64,000 bases of DNA from Nigrospora sphaerica (lineage: Eukaryota; Ascomycota; Sordariomycetes; Amphisphaeriales; Apiosporaceae). The position numbers and the translations under genes were made by a program. The notes under the pieces are model-generated. The model was not told where the DNA came from. It did no database searches and saw only the letters and a program-made list of their open reading frames with translations. Every line of letters starts with the position of its first letter. The first letter of the stretch is position 1. The stretch lies in contig JAGVVL010000009.1 in NCBI GenBank assembly GCA_018287875.1, forward strand, positions 2,666,001 to 2,730,000, given 5' to 3'. This document shows positions 35,707 to 48,604 of the stretch, in pieces.

Positions 35707-36767
35707 TCAGGCCAATGCCTCGCTCAACAGCGGGTGGCCCCCGTAGCCCATGCGTCTGATTTGAATTTGCATGCTCTCTAACACTCGCCGCTTCATCTCG
35801 ACTTCGTCCTTCATGATATCCGTGTTGAGAAACGCACCGTGGGTGCTCCGGAACGTCTTGATCTTCAGGAGCGCCCACATTCGCTCCAAGTCCGCGGGGG
35901 ACAGGGGGATAAAATTGGGTATACTCCACATGAACGAATAGCTGTTCATCCCCGGGGGCCGACTCCGGGCCTTCCCGAGCGCATCTGCTTCCCAGTTTCC
36001 GAGCCCGGCGGGGGTGGTGAGCAGGGTATCGGCGATCAACAGGCGACCGTTGTAAAGCGTGACCAAGGAGCCGGGAAAGTGGCCGCCGAGTTTGAGAACC
36101 ATGACGCCAGAAGGCGTTCCGTCAATGGGCAGCTGCAGTTCGGTCTGACTGATGAAGACGTGGAGCGGCGAGGACTGCACCAGCCATTCCTTGTCCTCGG
36201 CAGCCAGGTAGACGGGGCAGTCGAAGGCACGCGCCCACACGGCGTGGGTGGAGTAGTAGTGCGGGTGGGAGATGACGATGGCTCTCAACCCGCCCAGGGC
36301 GCGGATCCTGTTGACGGTTTCATCATCCAACAAGGTGATGCAATCCCATAGAACGTTGCCGGCGGGCGTCTGCGAGCGCGGGGGGCGGTGAGCATCACGG
36401 CTATGCGTGCGGAGGCCCCAGGCCCCCGAAGAACCGGCGCGCGCGTGGCGTCTCGGTGCGAGACCCTTTGGAATCGTACCTTGATAAGGACAGCACGCTG
36501 GCCAATGGCGAACTTGGGCTCGGTGACGATGGAGATGAAGTCATGGTCGCCCGGGAGGGGGGTCCATACATTGCGGTGGCCGGTACGGAGATGAGCGAGC
36601 GTGGTGAAAGCCTGGCCTGTTTGGGGCGTGTATTGACGTGGGTCGTCGCAGATGACGCAGGTCGTCACGGCTTCTCTATCGGGCGTGGGGAATTGCGTCC
36701 CGCAGGCTGAGCAGATGAGCCAGGAGGCCGTCCTCTGGGCATCGTCAGGTGGCTCTGCAGCAGCCAT
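35707..36767 (-). CDS. MBL-fold protein with N-terminal zinc ribbon
   Basis: Exons 36767-36480 and 36369-35707 give 316 residues. The N-terminus has two CxxC knuckles, LICSACGTQF and TCVICDDPRQY, a probable zinc ribbon. The metallo-beta-lactamase fold follows: NVLWDCITLL, then AIVISHPHYYSTHAVW in place of the usual HxHxDH, then LGGHFPGSLVTLY and LLIADTLL. The first metal-binding motif keeps His-Pro-His and a later His (HPHYYSTH) but lacks the Asp of the canonical motif. Fungal relatives with the same HPHYY/F pattern exist as I recall, so this may be a subfamily trait and not damage. Activity and substrate are unknown. Confidence 0.85.
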
Positions 36768-37892
36768 GGCCCAGTCCGCGGGTTTCGTAGTGACGAAATT
36801 GATCCGTACGCGTACTGGCTGTCCAGCTCTTATCGTCCGTCCCTGTGGCTAGTCTCCCGCTGGGTGCTGACGAGTGCGACGGGGGAATGGTGTGCTCGGA
36901 CTGGGGGGGGGCAGCAGTTTCATGAGAGCATCCCATTCGGGAATTCGTTTTGTCGGGGACATCCGCATACTATTGTATTTGCAAAAACGGGTCAGGCAGG
37001 AACGATAAGTAGCCCGTGCCCGACTCCGATGCGGGGAGGGGGAGTGCGGGGTAGTGTGGGGTTGAGCGGGCTACCTCTACGAATATACAAGGCGCCTCCA
37101 CCTTCTACACATACGAACCTCCATTGGGGGGTAGCTTCCTACCTAAGGTGTAAGTACTTCTCTCTGGGTAGCACGTTTTTACAGGCTGCAACCAGCTTAT
37201 AGGGGAGGGGACCCGACTTTCAGTGGGACGGGTAGATATGGGACTGGTATCCATGGCGGAAGCGTGCCGAAGGCCCCAGGGCGGCTACCGCCGGCGAGGA
37301 AAACATAAGCAGAAGTAGAAGAAGAGGTCTGGTACACAACAAACCCGCCCATGTGACGGAAGGGGAGACAAAGAGAGACGGCGGTAGGTAGCGCCCAACA
37401 TTAGATGGGCACCTATGTATATGTTGCACTACATGCCTCTTTGTAGGCACATAGGTAAGCGCTTATCTATAGTTTGGGGTTTCATTAACCAGGCAGCCAC
37501 TGCAAGTCTCCTATGTAAGCAGTAGTAGGTAGGGGCGGTTGCCGTGGGTATGGGGAGCCGGTGCTCCGAACAATTAAACACCTTCCACTCCCCCCAAACA
37601 GGTGACTTACTCTAACGGGCTCCCCGTCTCCCATTCCCTCCCCACCCGGAATACTTATAAGTCACGAGTGGAAGCACCGCCCCCGTCCCTCCTGGTGTGC
37701 CTCGTACGTGACCTCTCTCCTGCACTCTCCTCCTGAGAGCCAACTAACCTTCGCTGGGTCCGTATACAACGACACACTCTCGCTTAACCATCTTGCAGCT
37801 GGAACGGGAGTCATTCAGACCTCCCCGTAACCCCGCAATTCATACACCCGTCTGTTCCACCAGGGCCGGCCCTCAACGGCACAGCCACCAGA
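36768..37892. other. Divergent intergenic region
   Basis: About 1.1 kb with the promoters of the MBL gene (-) and the amidase (+). A CT-rich stretch of about 37620-37760 lies just upstream of the amidase start, as is common for fungal promoters. No gene is supported. Confidence 0.55.
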
Positions 37893-39635
37893 ATGGTCTT
37901 CTTTCTGCTCCATCACCTTCAGCACAGGCGAACCTGGTCCGTGACACTGCCACGGCATTAAGGCGGAGACCCTTGCTAACCAGCACGCAGTCAGGCCAAA
38001 CAGCATGAGCGTGCCGAGCGCGTGCGCCGTCTCACCCAGTGCCACGGTGCTCTCTCCCAGCTGGAGAGCGACATCGTACAGAAGCCCATAGAGGACCTAG
38101 TGCAACATGTTCGCGACGGCGCTGTCGAGCCTCTCGACGTTTTGCGCACCTACGGCAAGGTCGCTCTCAAGGCCCACGCCCGGACCAACTGCCTCACCGA
38201 GATCATGATCTCCGAGGCCCAGGGCTGGATCGAGAATGGCTCAATCGACCTGCGGGGGCCCCTGGCGGGCATCCCCGTTAGCTTGAAGGACAGCATCGTA
38301 GTCGGTGGCTTCGATACCACCGTGGGCTACAGTAGCTTCGTTGGGAACAAGCTTTCCCAGGATGGCCCGCTGGTGCGCCTGCTGAAGGATGCTGGCGCTG
38401 TCCCCTACGTCAAGACGGCCCTGCCCGTTACGCTCCTCAGCTTCGAGTCCACCAACGACGTCTGGGGGCGCTGCACCAACCCTCATAATGCAAAGTACTC
38501 GCCGGGTGGCTCCACCGGAGGCGAGGCCGCGCTCCTGGCCTGTGGCGGGCGCATAGGTATTGGAAGCGACGTGGCCGGCAGCGTGCGTGTGCCCGCTCAC
38601 TTCTCGGGCATCTACAGTCTACGGTGCTCCACGGGCCGTTGGCCGAAGCTGGGCGTCAGCACCTCGATGCCTGGCCAAGAAGGCGTTCCGAGCGTCTTCA
38701 GCCCCATGGCCAGAACCCTAAACGACTTGGCCTACTTCAGCCGCTCCGTCATATCTATGAAGCCGTGGACCTACGACCCTTCCGTCCATCCCATTTCCTG
38801 GCGCGGTGATGTCGAATCGCATTACGCTGCCAAGAAGAGGCTGCGCATCGGCGTCATGCGGAGTGACGGCGTTGTCGACCCGAGTCCCGCCTGCGCCCGC
38901 GCGCTGCGCAAGGCCGAGACGGCCCTGGAGGATGCGGGCCACGAAATCGTCGAAATTGACCCCCCTTCGCCCTATGAGGCGCTCTATCTTGGCTCGCAGT
39001 TACTTAATGCCGACGGCTGTCAGATGTTCATGTCTTTTTTCCGCTCTGGCGAGCAGAATGACCCTGGTGCTGCACAGATGAGCTTCCTGATGAGCCTCCC
39101 GGGGCCTCTGCGATACATATATTACCTCTGGGTCAGGTACATCCGGGGAGATGCCGTGTGGGCTGGTCTCGTCCGACACTGGCGCCCAAAAAGTGCCTTC
39201 GAGAACTGGAAGCTGGTCGCGCAGCGCGAGGCGTACAGGGCCAGGTGGTTCGAATGGTGGAACAGGGCGGACCTCGACGTCCTCCTGACCCCCGTTAACG
39301 CTACACCTGCTGTTCCCCACGGCGCCATGAAAGATGCTGTAAGTAGCTGCGGCTACACGTTTCTCTTCAACGTGCTCGATTATACCTGTGGCGTCTTGCC
39401 CGTCACGCACGTGGACAAGAACGTCGATGGGCTGCCACCATCCCTCGACGTGGAATCGCTCAACGGCGTAGCCCGCGGCGCTTATAAGCACTACGACGCC
39501 CAGTCAATGCACGGGCTTCCGGTCGCAGTCCAGGTCGTGGGGAGGCGGCTGGAAGAGGAAAAGGTCCTGGCTGTCATGGGCAGAGTGGAGGATGCTCTGG
39601 GCAGGGACAGGTATCAGCTGCTTGATGTCGAATGA
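37893..39635 (+). CDS. Amidase-signature hydrolase (fatty-acid-amide-hydrolase-like)
   Basis: Exons 37893-37940 and 37995-39635 give 562 residues. The amidase-signature triad is visible: Lys114 (IPVSLKDS), Ser189 in SPGGSTGGE and nucleophile Ser212 in GSDVAGSVR. The long chain, the KTNCLTE-like RTNCLTEIMI segment and the C-terminal MKDAVSSCGYTFLFN and HGLPVAVQVVG blocks fit fungal acetamidase/fatty-acid-amide-hydrolase relatives. The substrate is uncertain. The large exon has no in-frame ATG at its 5' end, so an upstream exon is required. My choice (MVFFLLHHLQHRRTWS, donor GTGACA, branch GCTAAC, acceptor 37994) closes in phase but is the weakest part of the model. Confidence 0.85.
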
Positions 39636-39679
39636 AGAACGGGACGCGCGGTCTTCACAGGCTTCGGCCCGGGCGAATG

Positions 39680-41342
39680 CTATTGACAGGTACTGGCCAT
39701 CGTCCCTGATTCTACTACCACTGTGGTGACCATCTGGATGGCATCGTTGTCAGCTGCACATATATCGCGCCTCAGCGACTCTTGACTGGCGGTACTGTGC
39801 AAGCCGTGAGACTTGTTAGATGGCCCGCTCGAGAGGGAGGCTGACGTGTTCCCCGCACCGCCATGTCGCTGCCACCAGCGGCCCCCAGCGGACAGCTCGC
39901 GGGCGTCGTAGGCCGGCAGCTGTGTGTTGCTCTCGCTGCTTGCCCCCTGGATCCATACCATGTTGCCGTAGCGCCTGTTCGTGGGCGTTCGCACGAATTT
40001 ATCGAGCCCAACTTCCCTGAGCTGGTCCGAAGGGAGGAACATGATGGTTGTCGTCCACAGGACAACATTGACCCAGCCGTGGGAGGCAACCAGAGCCCCC
40101 GCGACACAGTACCACGTGGCACTTAGCTTTATGCCCATCCCCGTGGCCGTACGCACCCCCGACAGCGGCCCGGTGCAGAGGATATAGAGGACGGGGTATA
40201 TGAGAAAGGCCGGATGGTGCCCCGTGAGCCTACACGACGTGCCCATGGTCGCTCGGGTCCGACTGGTTTCCTGGCCTGCCTCACCCGCCGCCTTGCACCT
40301 CCGTCGATAGACGGCCAGGGAGATGAAAGCATAGCACCCCAGCGTCAGACCAATGGACAGAAAGATCCAGAAATACTCGGTCCACAGCCGCCAGGCGCCG
40401 TAGGCACCGTTCACCCAACACTACAGCGTGGTCCCATACGTCAGCAGAAGCGATACGTCTTGGGCCCTGTAGACCCATGCAACTCCAAGAGGGCGCCTTC
40501 AACTTACCCAGGCATTCGCGCGGCTATACCAACCCCCTTCCGCCCTGCCGTTGTTCGTCACGACAATGCCCAGGATATTGGTGACAGTAACAAAAGCCCA
40601 CGCCCCGGCAACACAGGAATAGAACAACCACCGCGGCGGCAACCAGTCCCAGACGACACTCAGGTACGTATGGAGTGACAGAAGGGACAGGAAGGTGGCC
40701 ACTGCCAGTCTGCCCATAGAGAGAAACCAGCCCTGCATCCAGCAAGTTGGCGTGTCAACGTGAATGCCATCAAACTCCAGCCAAGCGACACTGAGCGTGA
40801 AGGCGACCGACTGTATCATGTCGGCAAACAGAACTATGAAATCATAGTCAGCAATCTCTTCTCTTGGGTGAAGGCGACAGTTGGCCAATTTGGTCTATAC
40901 GCAAACTCACGGTTGTAAATGAGTATCAGGAATGGATTTGTGCCGCTCTGCTCGGCAGATGTACTTCGATTCTGGGTAACCTCGTTACAACGCGATTGGT
41001 ATACATGCTGCTTCCTCGGTCAGCAGGGCTCCGCCGGCTGCGTCTGTCTGGGCGTACCCGGCAGAGACTTGACTCTGGCAAGCCGAGGGAAAGGTCCGGG
41101 AAAGCAGAGCTCTGCCCCTCGCTGTCATGAAGTCGCTGCGATGCATCTCTGCAATGCCTCCGCCAGGGGACCAAGCGGTAGGATATGTACGAGAACAGGA
41201 TTACGGTCGAGATGGTCGATAGAGCGCCGCAGAGCGCGACGGCGAAGAGACCCCTGCGCAACTCACTCGGGAGCCCCAGAAGGCTTGCCCCGGTCTGGTC
41301 CATCATCCCGTTTTGACGGACAACAGTGGGCTGCAAAGCCAT
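39680..41342 (-). CDS. Seven-helix receptor, cAMP-receptor-like/Git3-like class
   Basis: Exons 41342-41058, 41007-40911, 40833-40508 and 40420-39680 give 482 residues. Helices are visible in order: ALCGALSTISTVILFSYIS, TNPFLILIYNLLFADMIQS, GRLAVATFLSLLSLHTYL, LFYSCVAGAWAFVTVTNIL, YFWIFLSIGLTLGCYAFIS, FLIYPVLYILCTG and WVNVVLWTTTIMFL. The AWCWV segment formed at the third splice, and the LIYN-LLFADMIQS junction formed at the second, are typical of fungal cAMP-receptor-like and nutrient GPCRs. The cytoplasmic tail is Ser-rich. The ligand is unknown. The exon 1/exon 2 splice is the least certain; other junctions are well supported by helix continuity. Confidence 0.82.
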
Positions 41343-43760
41343 CGCCACGATATGGGGGGCTCAGTATTGTCGGGAAAGGGCACAGACGTCGGATATTAGC
41401 CGCATGTAGACGATCGTGGTGGTATTCAAAAGTCCCGGCTCTGTGTTGATTAACAAAAGATTCCGTGTCCACCATAACCCAGGGCCGGGGTACACTCGCT
41501 AAGCCTCGAGGGGCGATGAATCTATCTTATATCCTGGCCTTCGGGATGTGTTCAGCCGGTGTGTTTGTAAAGCCGCCCACCCATATGAGAGCTTCGCCCC
41601 ACTGCACCCTGCCACACGTCTCGACGCCCTCGACCCCACGGGGCGAAGGTGCCTGGGCCCGTTACGAGCCGGACAAGGAGACAGGCATCGGTTCACTTTA
41701 TACTTCGCGCCAGATGTACGTTTTATGGGTCGTTCCAGCGTCTGGCTCCCTGTCGACCAGTCAGCCTGTCTCCTGCCTCCCCAATAGTGCAGGCGGGAGA
41801 GGGAACCAAGTGCTGGTTGGCTGTATAGACAGTAGGGCTGGGAGGGGGTGGGGGGGATCTGTGGGCAACGGATGCATTCGGCAGCGATCGAGTCACCCGG
41901 AGACTGTATATTCAGCTTCCTCGACTCAGTGGCATGGTAATGTCGGATGTGGTACCCGTGAGGTGGTTAGCTTCAGGGGATGGTGGCAGGCAAGGTCAGC
42001 CGTCTGGCTGCCGGGGAGGGGCCAAATACTCGCAGACGCTCAACAGCAAAAAGATCACTGCGAACAGTGGCTGGCGGAGCGGCTTCTTGGCTGTGTAGCG
42101 GTTGCCCGCTCGCCGAGCTCGCCTGGATAGAGCACAAAGTTGATGGGATTCCATAGCGGGACAAGAGGCCCGTGGCGACGGGGCTTCGTCATGGTCATGT
42201 CATCCCAGCTGGACGATGCACTGCCGCGCGAGTCAAGACGTCCGAAACGCTAGGATGCCGGCGGGCTGGCTCAAAGGAAACGGAGAGCAAGACCACCGCT
42301 TGGAGTCCCGCAGTCTTGGTGCAAGGCCCCGAGCCCAACAGCTCGGCAGGCCGCCCAGGCGAGAGACAGAGAAATCGCCCCAGCAGTCACAAAAATGCCG
42401 TGGGCTGCTGGGGCGTTTTCTCCGTCAACCCCTCCACCCGTCGCCAGGGGCACCCGAGCTATCTCGCGCGGTGCTTCGGGTGCTTCCAGCCTGTATGGAG
42501 GTGCCCGCCCATCAGAAGCCGTGGCCCTGTCTTCCGCTGCATTAAGCGTTTGGCTGAAAGCTGAAAGCTGAAAGTTGGTGTCGAAGTACGGGATATTCGA
42601 GCAGGACGATGATCTCGTCGGCGGTCGCTTCCGATGCAGCCTTCCTGGTAAACAGGCGCCTGGACCTGTCTCCGTCCTTTTTCGGAAAGATGCCCTGACA
42701 GGCCACTCAGCAGATCAGGCCTCAAAGAGCCGGCAGTTCCCAAGCCGCGACAGCCCGGATTCGGTGTCGACAACGTCCCGCTGCGGCTGCCCGCTGGCGG
42801 TTGGGGGGGGGGGGCGCCCAGATTTCATGGGACGGCTGTTGTTGCGGGAGGGCGAGGTGGCCTCAAGCGGCCGCCAAGTAGCATGAGGGGCAACACAGTA
42901 TGCCCGGGCCGGGACGACGAGAAGCATTTCGGTACATTCCTCTTGGGCCAGTGGAGGCGCTGGCCAGCTCCGGCATCCCAAGCATAGTAACATGGAGGAT
43001 CGCAATGGCGCAACGAGAAAACACGTAAGGATTGATTTCCCAGGTATCGTGGCTTGGAGTTTGATTTCAGGTCGCGCATCCGTCCATCATCCAATCCACT
43101 CTGTAGGTAGATCGCTGCACTTTGGAACGGGAATTGGGTAAGGAGCAGGGGGGGAGGCCAGCAGTCAGGATACTTGTACACGTAATGTATCTATAGTGGG
43201 TTATGTATATTAGATACATAGATTTATACGTAGGTACGTAAATACGGGTGCAAGTGACTGTGGAACGGAGGAGAGAAGGTTCTCTACAGTGGGGGGCCCG
43301 GGCGGGGTTACTGACGTTGATGCCGGTTGGCAAGTGACTCCCGCTGGCCCCAGTTGCTTGCATCCTGAGCCACCAAGGTAGGTCAGGTAGGTACCTAGTT
43401 AACCGCTTACTAGTAAGGTCTTAAGGACGAGGTAGCATGGCTACGAGGTATAAGGCATGCACTGGTAAGAGCCCTGGAGATTATGCTTGAATCCTTCGAA
43501 GCATTCCGTGCCGAAAGAGGGGATGCCCATACCTGCACGAGCAATCGTTCGTGTTCGGTACGTGCTGAATGTACTTGGTAATGGTGGCGGGGCTGCTTCC
43601 TTATCTAGGTGTGGCCTTCTGCTGGCGCCTGCCGTTATCAGTCCATATGTAACTTAAGTCATGAATGTCGACCTAGGGCTGTTTCCACCAACACACGCTT
43701 GCGAGCCGCCGCCATCGCTATCACCATATCGTCTCTGGTCTTCCAGAGAGGTATCAAACC
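41343..43760. other. Long intergenic region
   Basis: About 2.4 kb between the receptor promoter (-) and the DUF1776 gene (+). Several open frames of 60-220 codons occur, but all are low-complexity Pro/Arg/Gly-rich with no recognisable motif. A run of about 12 G is at 42803-42814. A GTAGGTCAGGTAGGTACC motif is at about 43379-43396. Confidence 0.55.
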
Positions 43761-45368
43761 ATGTCTGCCGACGATCAGCAGTTCCTGGACGTGGTCAGTA
43801 CTGGGTTTACCCATCTCTCCCTCCCTCCCTATGCGCCCACTTGCGCCCAGCCGGGACCTGGCTGACGACTCGATGCCGCGCTTCAGCTCTCGTCGCTGCC
43901 CAACCACATTCGGAGGTACTCGGACGAGGTCGCCGGCTATGTTGACAAGACGGTCGAGAGGGCCGCCGAGGCTGTGAGGGACGGGCTCTCATCGTCTCCG
44001 TGGCTTCCCGACTCAATCCGCCCACATGCCCCTGCCCGACCGCCGCCAGCCCCCGTCGTGCGCTTGTCCATCTACGACCGTCTACACGGGTGGGTAGTGA
44101 GGCACAAGGTTGTCAGCAGTGTCCTCGTCGTCGCCGTTAGCTATGTCGCCTATAGGGTGGTGCGGAGGACCAAGCTGCTGCGCAAGTCACGCCGCGCGAA
44201 ACGTGCCCGGAATGGCGGCCGGCTCGAGGTTGTGGTCATCGCCGGCTCGCCCTCGCTACCCCTCACCAAGAGCCTTGCCCTGGACATGGAACGTCGGGGT
44301 TTCATCGTCTACGTAGTATGCGGCACCATTGAGGAGGAGGTCATGGTGCAGAATTTGGCTCGTCCCGACGTCAAGCCACTCAATATTGACATCACGGATG
44401 TAAGTCGTTGCCCACGGCTTCTCCCCTTCCCGGTCCTGATGCCGCGACGTTGGCCCCTAACCTGTGCCGTTCAGCCCCCGAGCGCCGGTTCGTCCATCGA
44501 GCATTTCGCCTCGTACCTACAGGCCCCGCACTCGGCCGTGCCCCGAGCCAAGGCAAATTACTTGACGCTCAAGGCTATCATCCTCATCCCCTCCCTCAGC
44601 TACCAGACGTCGCCCATTGCGACCATACCCCCCTCCTCCTTCGCCGACCTCTTCAATACCCATCTCCTGCACCCCATCCTGACGATCCAGTCCTTCCTTC
44701 CGCTCCTCACCTCGCGCCTAGCCCCCCAGGGCGAGAAGGCCGTGACCCCGCGGGTGCTCGTCTTTACGCCGTCCATTATCTCTTCCATCAACCCGCCCTT
44801 TCACGCCCCCGAAGCAACCGTCTGCTCGGCTCTGTCGGCCTTCACCGAAGTCTTGACGGCCGAACTGCGCCCCTTGGCCATTCCCGTTACCCACATGCAG
44901 CTGGGCACTTTTGACTTTGCGGGCTTTGTCCCCACGCGGTCTGTACCGCACCACCCGTCGGGCCTCCTGCCGCCCGCCGAGACCCTGACCTGGCCCGAAT
45001 CAGCGCGCCACGCGTACGGCAAAAACTACATGAGCCAGTGCTCGTCTGCCATCTCGGCGGGACGCATCAGGGGGTTGCGGGGCAGCTCGCTGCGAGAACT
45101 GCACAACGCCATCTTCGACGTCATTGATGGGTCGGACCAGAGCGCCGTGGTCCAGGTGGGGCTAGGCGCAGGCCTGTACGGCTTCGTCGGTCGGTGGGCA
45201 CCCAGAGGCTTGGTCTCGTGGATGATGGGCATCCGCAAAGTGGATGAGCTCAGCGCCTGGAGTGACGTGCCATTCCACGGCAGCGAGAGCGAGCGTAGCG
45301 GTAGCGAAAACGGCGACTTCATATCCGTTACCCGGAATCACCCCGACGAGGGCAACGTATGGAAGTAA
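43761..45368 (+). CDS. DUF1776 family protein, SDR-like
   Basis: Exons 43761-43793, 43887-44399 and 44475-45368 give 479 residues. A short first exon (MSADDQQFLDV) joins to LSSLPNHIRRYSDEVAGYV. A basic-flanked hydrophobic segment (VSSVLVVAVSYVAYRVVRR, about residues 105-125) may be a membrane anchor. A Rossmann-like region follows: VVVIAGSPSLPLTKSLAL, RGFIVYVVCGT, PRVLVFTPSIISSINPPF, then SALSAFTEVLTAEL in the place of the short-chain dehydrogenase active-site helix. This order is that of the fungal DUF1776 proteins, which look like degenerate SDRs; the catalytic YxxxK is not evident. Function is unknown. The first donor (GTCAGT) is slightly unusual. Confidence 0.85.
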
Positions 45369-46075
45369 ATAAAGGTAGACTGGACAGCTATTCGTCTTAA
45401 GGTGGGTTGGTAGGCCTCCTCCCTTGGCAGCCCGGTACGGAAACCAGCGGCTGCTGATGTTGAGGCCGGCGGTACAAGACTGCATACCCCAACTTGCATA
45501 GATGCGGGTTGCTACGACAACTACACTCGCAAGGCTGGGGTGGAATAAAGCATTCACGAGTTGGGCACAAGACTGTATACCTGACAGAGACACGATTGTG
45601 GCTGGTGTGGGGCCTTTATTATTCCTCGTTTGACTCTTGCCACAATGCACCTGGCTGCGAGGCCGGTGCATTCCCTCGACACTGGTATGCACGCGTATAC
45701 CGGTCGAGGTGCTCTATAGTCTCCCGGTCCCGGTGTTATGTGCCGCAACTTTGTTGCGCAGTTTCCGCCCCGGACGGGGGAGGCCCCGACTGATACCGAG
45801 GGCTGCCGCTGCCCACTGGGTTCTGCCCACAGGTATCTGCGGCCTGTTGAGCCACAAGCGGGCTGGTGATCTTGCCCGTCGCAACGTGCATGGGGTCGTA
45901 TCCCCGGATTGCCCCGTTCTGCCCCTTTCCCCCTACCTCTTTCCTCGAGGAATAAATCTCATCGTTGGCGAGAGTCAAGTCTCGCGCCAGGAGGGGGTAT
46001 CCGACGGGCGGCGGTAATATATGTAGGCGTACTCGACCCAACCAAATGTACGTTGCGTGACCAAGTAGCAGTACC
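45369..46075. other. Convergent intergenic region
   Basis: About 700 bp between the DUF1776 gene (+) and YTH1 (-). Probable 3' UTRs only; no gene is supported. Confidence 0.55.
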
Positions 46076-46861
46076 TCAGTGATGGCCTCTGCCTCTCCCA
46101 AAGCGCTTTTCGCCTCTACCGCGCCAACCGCCGCGACCGCCTCGCCCACCGCGAAACCTATCGCGGTCGCCCCTCTCGTCGCGGTCTCGTCGGAAGTCCC
46201 TATCGTCGTCGCCGGGGTGACCGTCATCGCGCCTGGGTGGGGGCTCGTCGACCTTGTCACTCTTGGCCACGGGCTTCTCCAGGTTCTTCTCCCATCGGGC
46301 ATGGGCCCCCTCCTTGCAGGCCTTGCCGTCGGGACAGAAGCCGGCTAGGTAGTAGGGGCACAAGGTGCGGCGGACGTGCTTCTTGGAGCAGCTGGGGCCC
46401 AGGGGGCAGAAGCCGCGGTCGTAATGGGGGCAGGGCGGCAGCTTGGACAGCGGGTCGATGTGCAGGTACAGGCACTCGTCGCCGTTGGAGCAGTAGCCAT
46501 TGCGGACGAAGAAGTTGCACTCGGGCATCTTGCGCAGGTTGTACTCGTGCAGAAACTCACAACTCTCGCCCTTCTTGCACAGAGCGCGCAGCCAGTGCTT
46601 GCAAACGAGCGAGTTGTAGCTGGCATTGGTCGTCGAGGCGGCCGAGGGCGTGACGTGGCGGTCCGGGCAGTCGGTGCCCAGCGGGCAGTGGCCGGCCAGG
46701 TAGGCCTTGCACACGGGGCGGTTCGGGGCTAGGCCATGGCCGTACGTCTTGCGCAGGAAAGGCGTGAAGCTGAAGCTGTAGACGGGCGCCTTGTGGTCGA
46801 GGATGTGCTGGGCTACGGCCGAGGCCGGCGGCGCGGGCGCCGTCGTCGTTGAGGACGCCAT
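46076..46861 (-). CDS. yth1: YTH1/CPSF30, mRNA 3'-end processing zinc-finger protein
   Basis: An intronless 261-residue frame starting MASSTTT. Five CCCH zinc fingers run in tandem: [77 protein letters not shown] and [20 protein letters not shown], with the C-x8-C-x5-C-x3-H type spacing (small variations in finger five). The tail is Arg/Gly/Asp-rich. Yth1 recognises the AAUAAA-type signal with other polyadenylation-factor subunits. The frame is open upstream to 47056, but the family begins close to the chosen Met. Confidence 0.96.
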   Translation of the reverse strand: MASSTTTAPAPPASAVAQHILDHKAPVYSFSFTPFLRKTYGHGLAPNRPVCKAYLAGHCPLGTDCPDRHVTPSAASTTNASYNSLVCKHWLRALCKKGESCEFLHEYNLRKMPECNFFVRNGYCSNGDECLYLHIDPLSKLPPCPHYDRGFCPLGPSCSKKHVRRTLCPYYLAGFCPDGKACKEGAHARWEKNLEKPVAKSDKVDEPPPRRDDGHPGDDDRDFRRDRDERGDRDRFRGGRGGRGGWRGRGEKRFGRGRGHH

Positions 46862-48604
46862 GGGAGACTGCGCCGTGGAAGGCCACCGTAACGTGACGGG
46901 CGCCGGTGTCCAAGGATGCACGCGGGGCGGGTATCGATGGGTATGAGTATGGCAGTTAGGTTGCGCGAAAGCTGGACGTACGCACTGCTGGTGGCAGGCA
47001 GGGCGAGGGAGGGATACAGATGTTGAGGTTCGGGTGGATGGATACCACGGGTTCACGGCGGGCGCGCGTTAGCAAAGCGAGTCGGCAGGTGAATCTAGAG
47101 CTCTTGGTGGGCTAAGCGACTTGGGGCCCGCTGTTAATGGCTGAATAACCCAATGGGGACCGCCGCCCGCCCGCCCGCTCCCACATTTTCCAGACGACAC
47201 GCTTATGTCCTCCTATGTATTTCTCAGCATACATACAGATGCATGTACTTACAAATATGTAGCATGCAAAAGTACTAGTGCGTGATCAGACCCGTCCCGT
47301 ACGTACGGAGCACCGGGCAACCTATCCAGTATCTGGGGTTTGTGGGTGCTGTGCGGGTGTCCCGCTGCGGAGACAACAAGCACCCCCCTCAAAATTCATC
47401 TAGCTGGCATGGATGGAACATTATCTCCTAAAGCAGAGTGCGTAGGTCGAAAAACCTCCATAGATTGGGGGTCGCCATTTCCGAGAAACCGAGTTCCTAT
47501 CGAAGTTAGCTAGGTACGATGCCTGTGCGAGTACCTGTTGAGAAGATGAAGTCGGGAGGGGAAGGCGGCGGTGGGGTGGGAGAGGGCCACGGAATGGCGC
47601 CTACATCGTACGCGTGCATCCACGCCCACACCAGCAGGCGAGAGAGTAGCGGGAGGAGGTGCAACTATTGAGGCTTCCGCCGGTGCCGGATGTGCCCTCG
47701 GGTCCACGTATGGGACGCAAGGTCGCCCTCCCCCGGTCGGGCCGGTTACCGTGGCTGCTTCATGTGGTGCTATCCATGCCCTGCTCTCTTCCTGCCTACA
47801 TACCAACTGCATTAGTTAGGTATGTGTATGTAACCGGCCCCTCCTTCCCCCGCGCCGATGGACTAACAAACTGCCCATCCAGAGTTTCCGGGATGCATTC
47901 TATGTGTACACTATCGACCTACCTCCCTCTGACCGGTTCCTCCCCATCCGCCGACTCCAATCGGCCGCCGCCGACTGACTGAGTGTATGACCGCCAGCCT
48001 GATAGTCGCCATACTACCGCAGCAGCCGAGGGCAAGGCGAGAGTTTTCTCCGGCCGCTACCTGCCTTCCTGCATAGTGGCGGGCCCCGAGAGAAGCAGGC
48101 CTGGAGGCATATGGGGGTTGTGACTCGGGCGTCAAGCTGGACGGATGTACGTACATACAACGATACATTGCCTACTTGCACACTTCCATGCCCCTCTACC
48201 TCCACCGCGCCTGTCTGGAGCCGTCGCCCTGACCATTGCAAGCAGCATTCAGGCCCCTGCGAGCCATTCGGCCCTCATCTGTGCTGCCAAGGTGCCTACG
48301 CTTGCCAAATAGCCCGGGGACCAGCACGTACCCGGCCCGGCGAGCCCATCTGCGGGGCCGTGGCACCATGGCCACCTCTTTACGGGATTCCACACATGCC
48401 CGCGAGTATATAACCCGCGGGGTGATGTTCTGGCCACATGGGACGCTTGATTCCGCCCTCCCACCACCCTCCGTCCTGTCCCAGCTCCTTGCCGTCCCCT
48501 CGAGGCCGGGCGAATCTGCACACCTATTCTTCCTCGTGGGTCTACTTGTCTCCTTCCTCGTAGCTACCCGGCTCCTATGCAACCACCGCGGCGGGACGGG
48601 CACC
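46862..48604. other. Divergent intergenic region
   Basis: About 1.7 kb with the promoters of YTH1 (-) and the alpha-glucosidase (+). No coding exon is supported. The glucosidase frame is open upstream of its signal peptide back to 48236. Confidence 0.55.

Noticed and set aside
41465..42130. 221-codon open frame in the 2.4-kb gap
   Set aside because: No domain, no plausible exon partner and biased composition; treated as chance.
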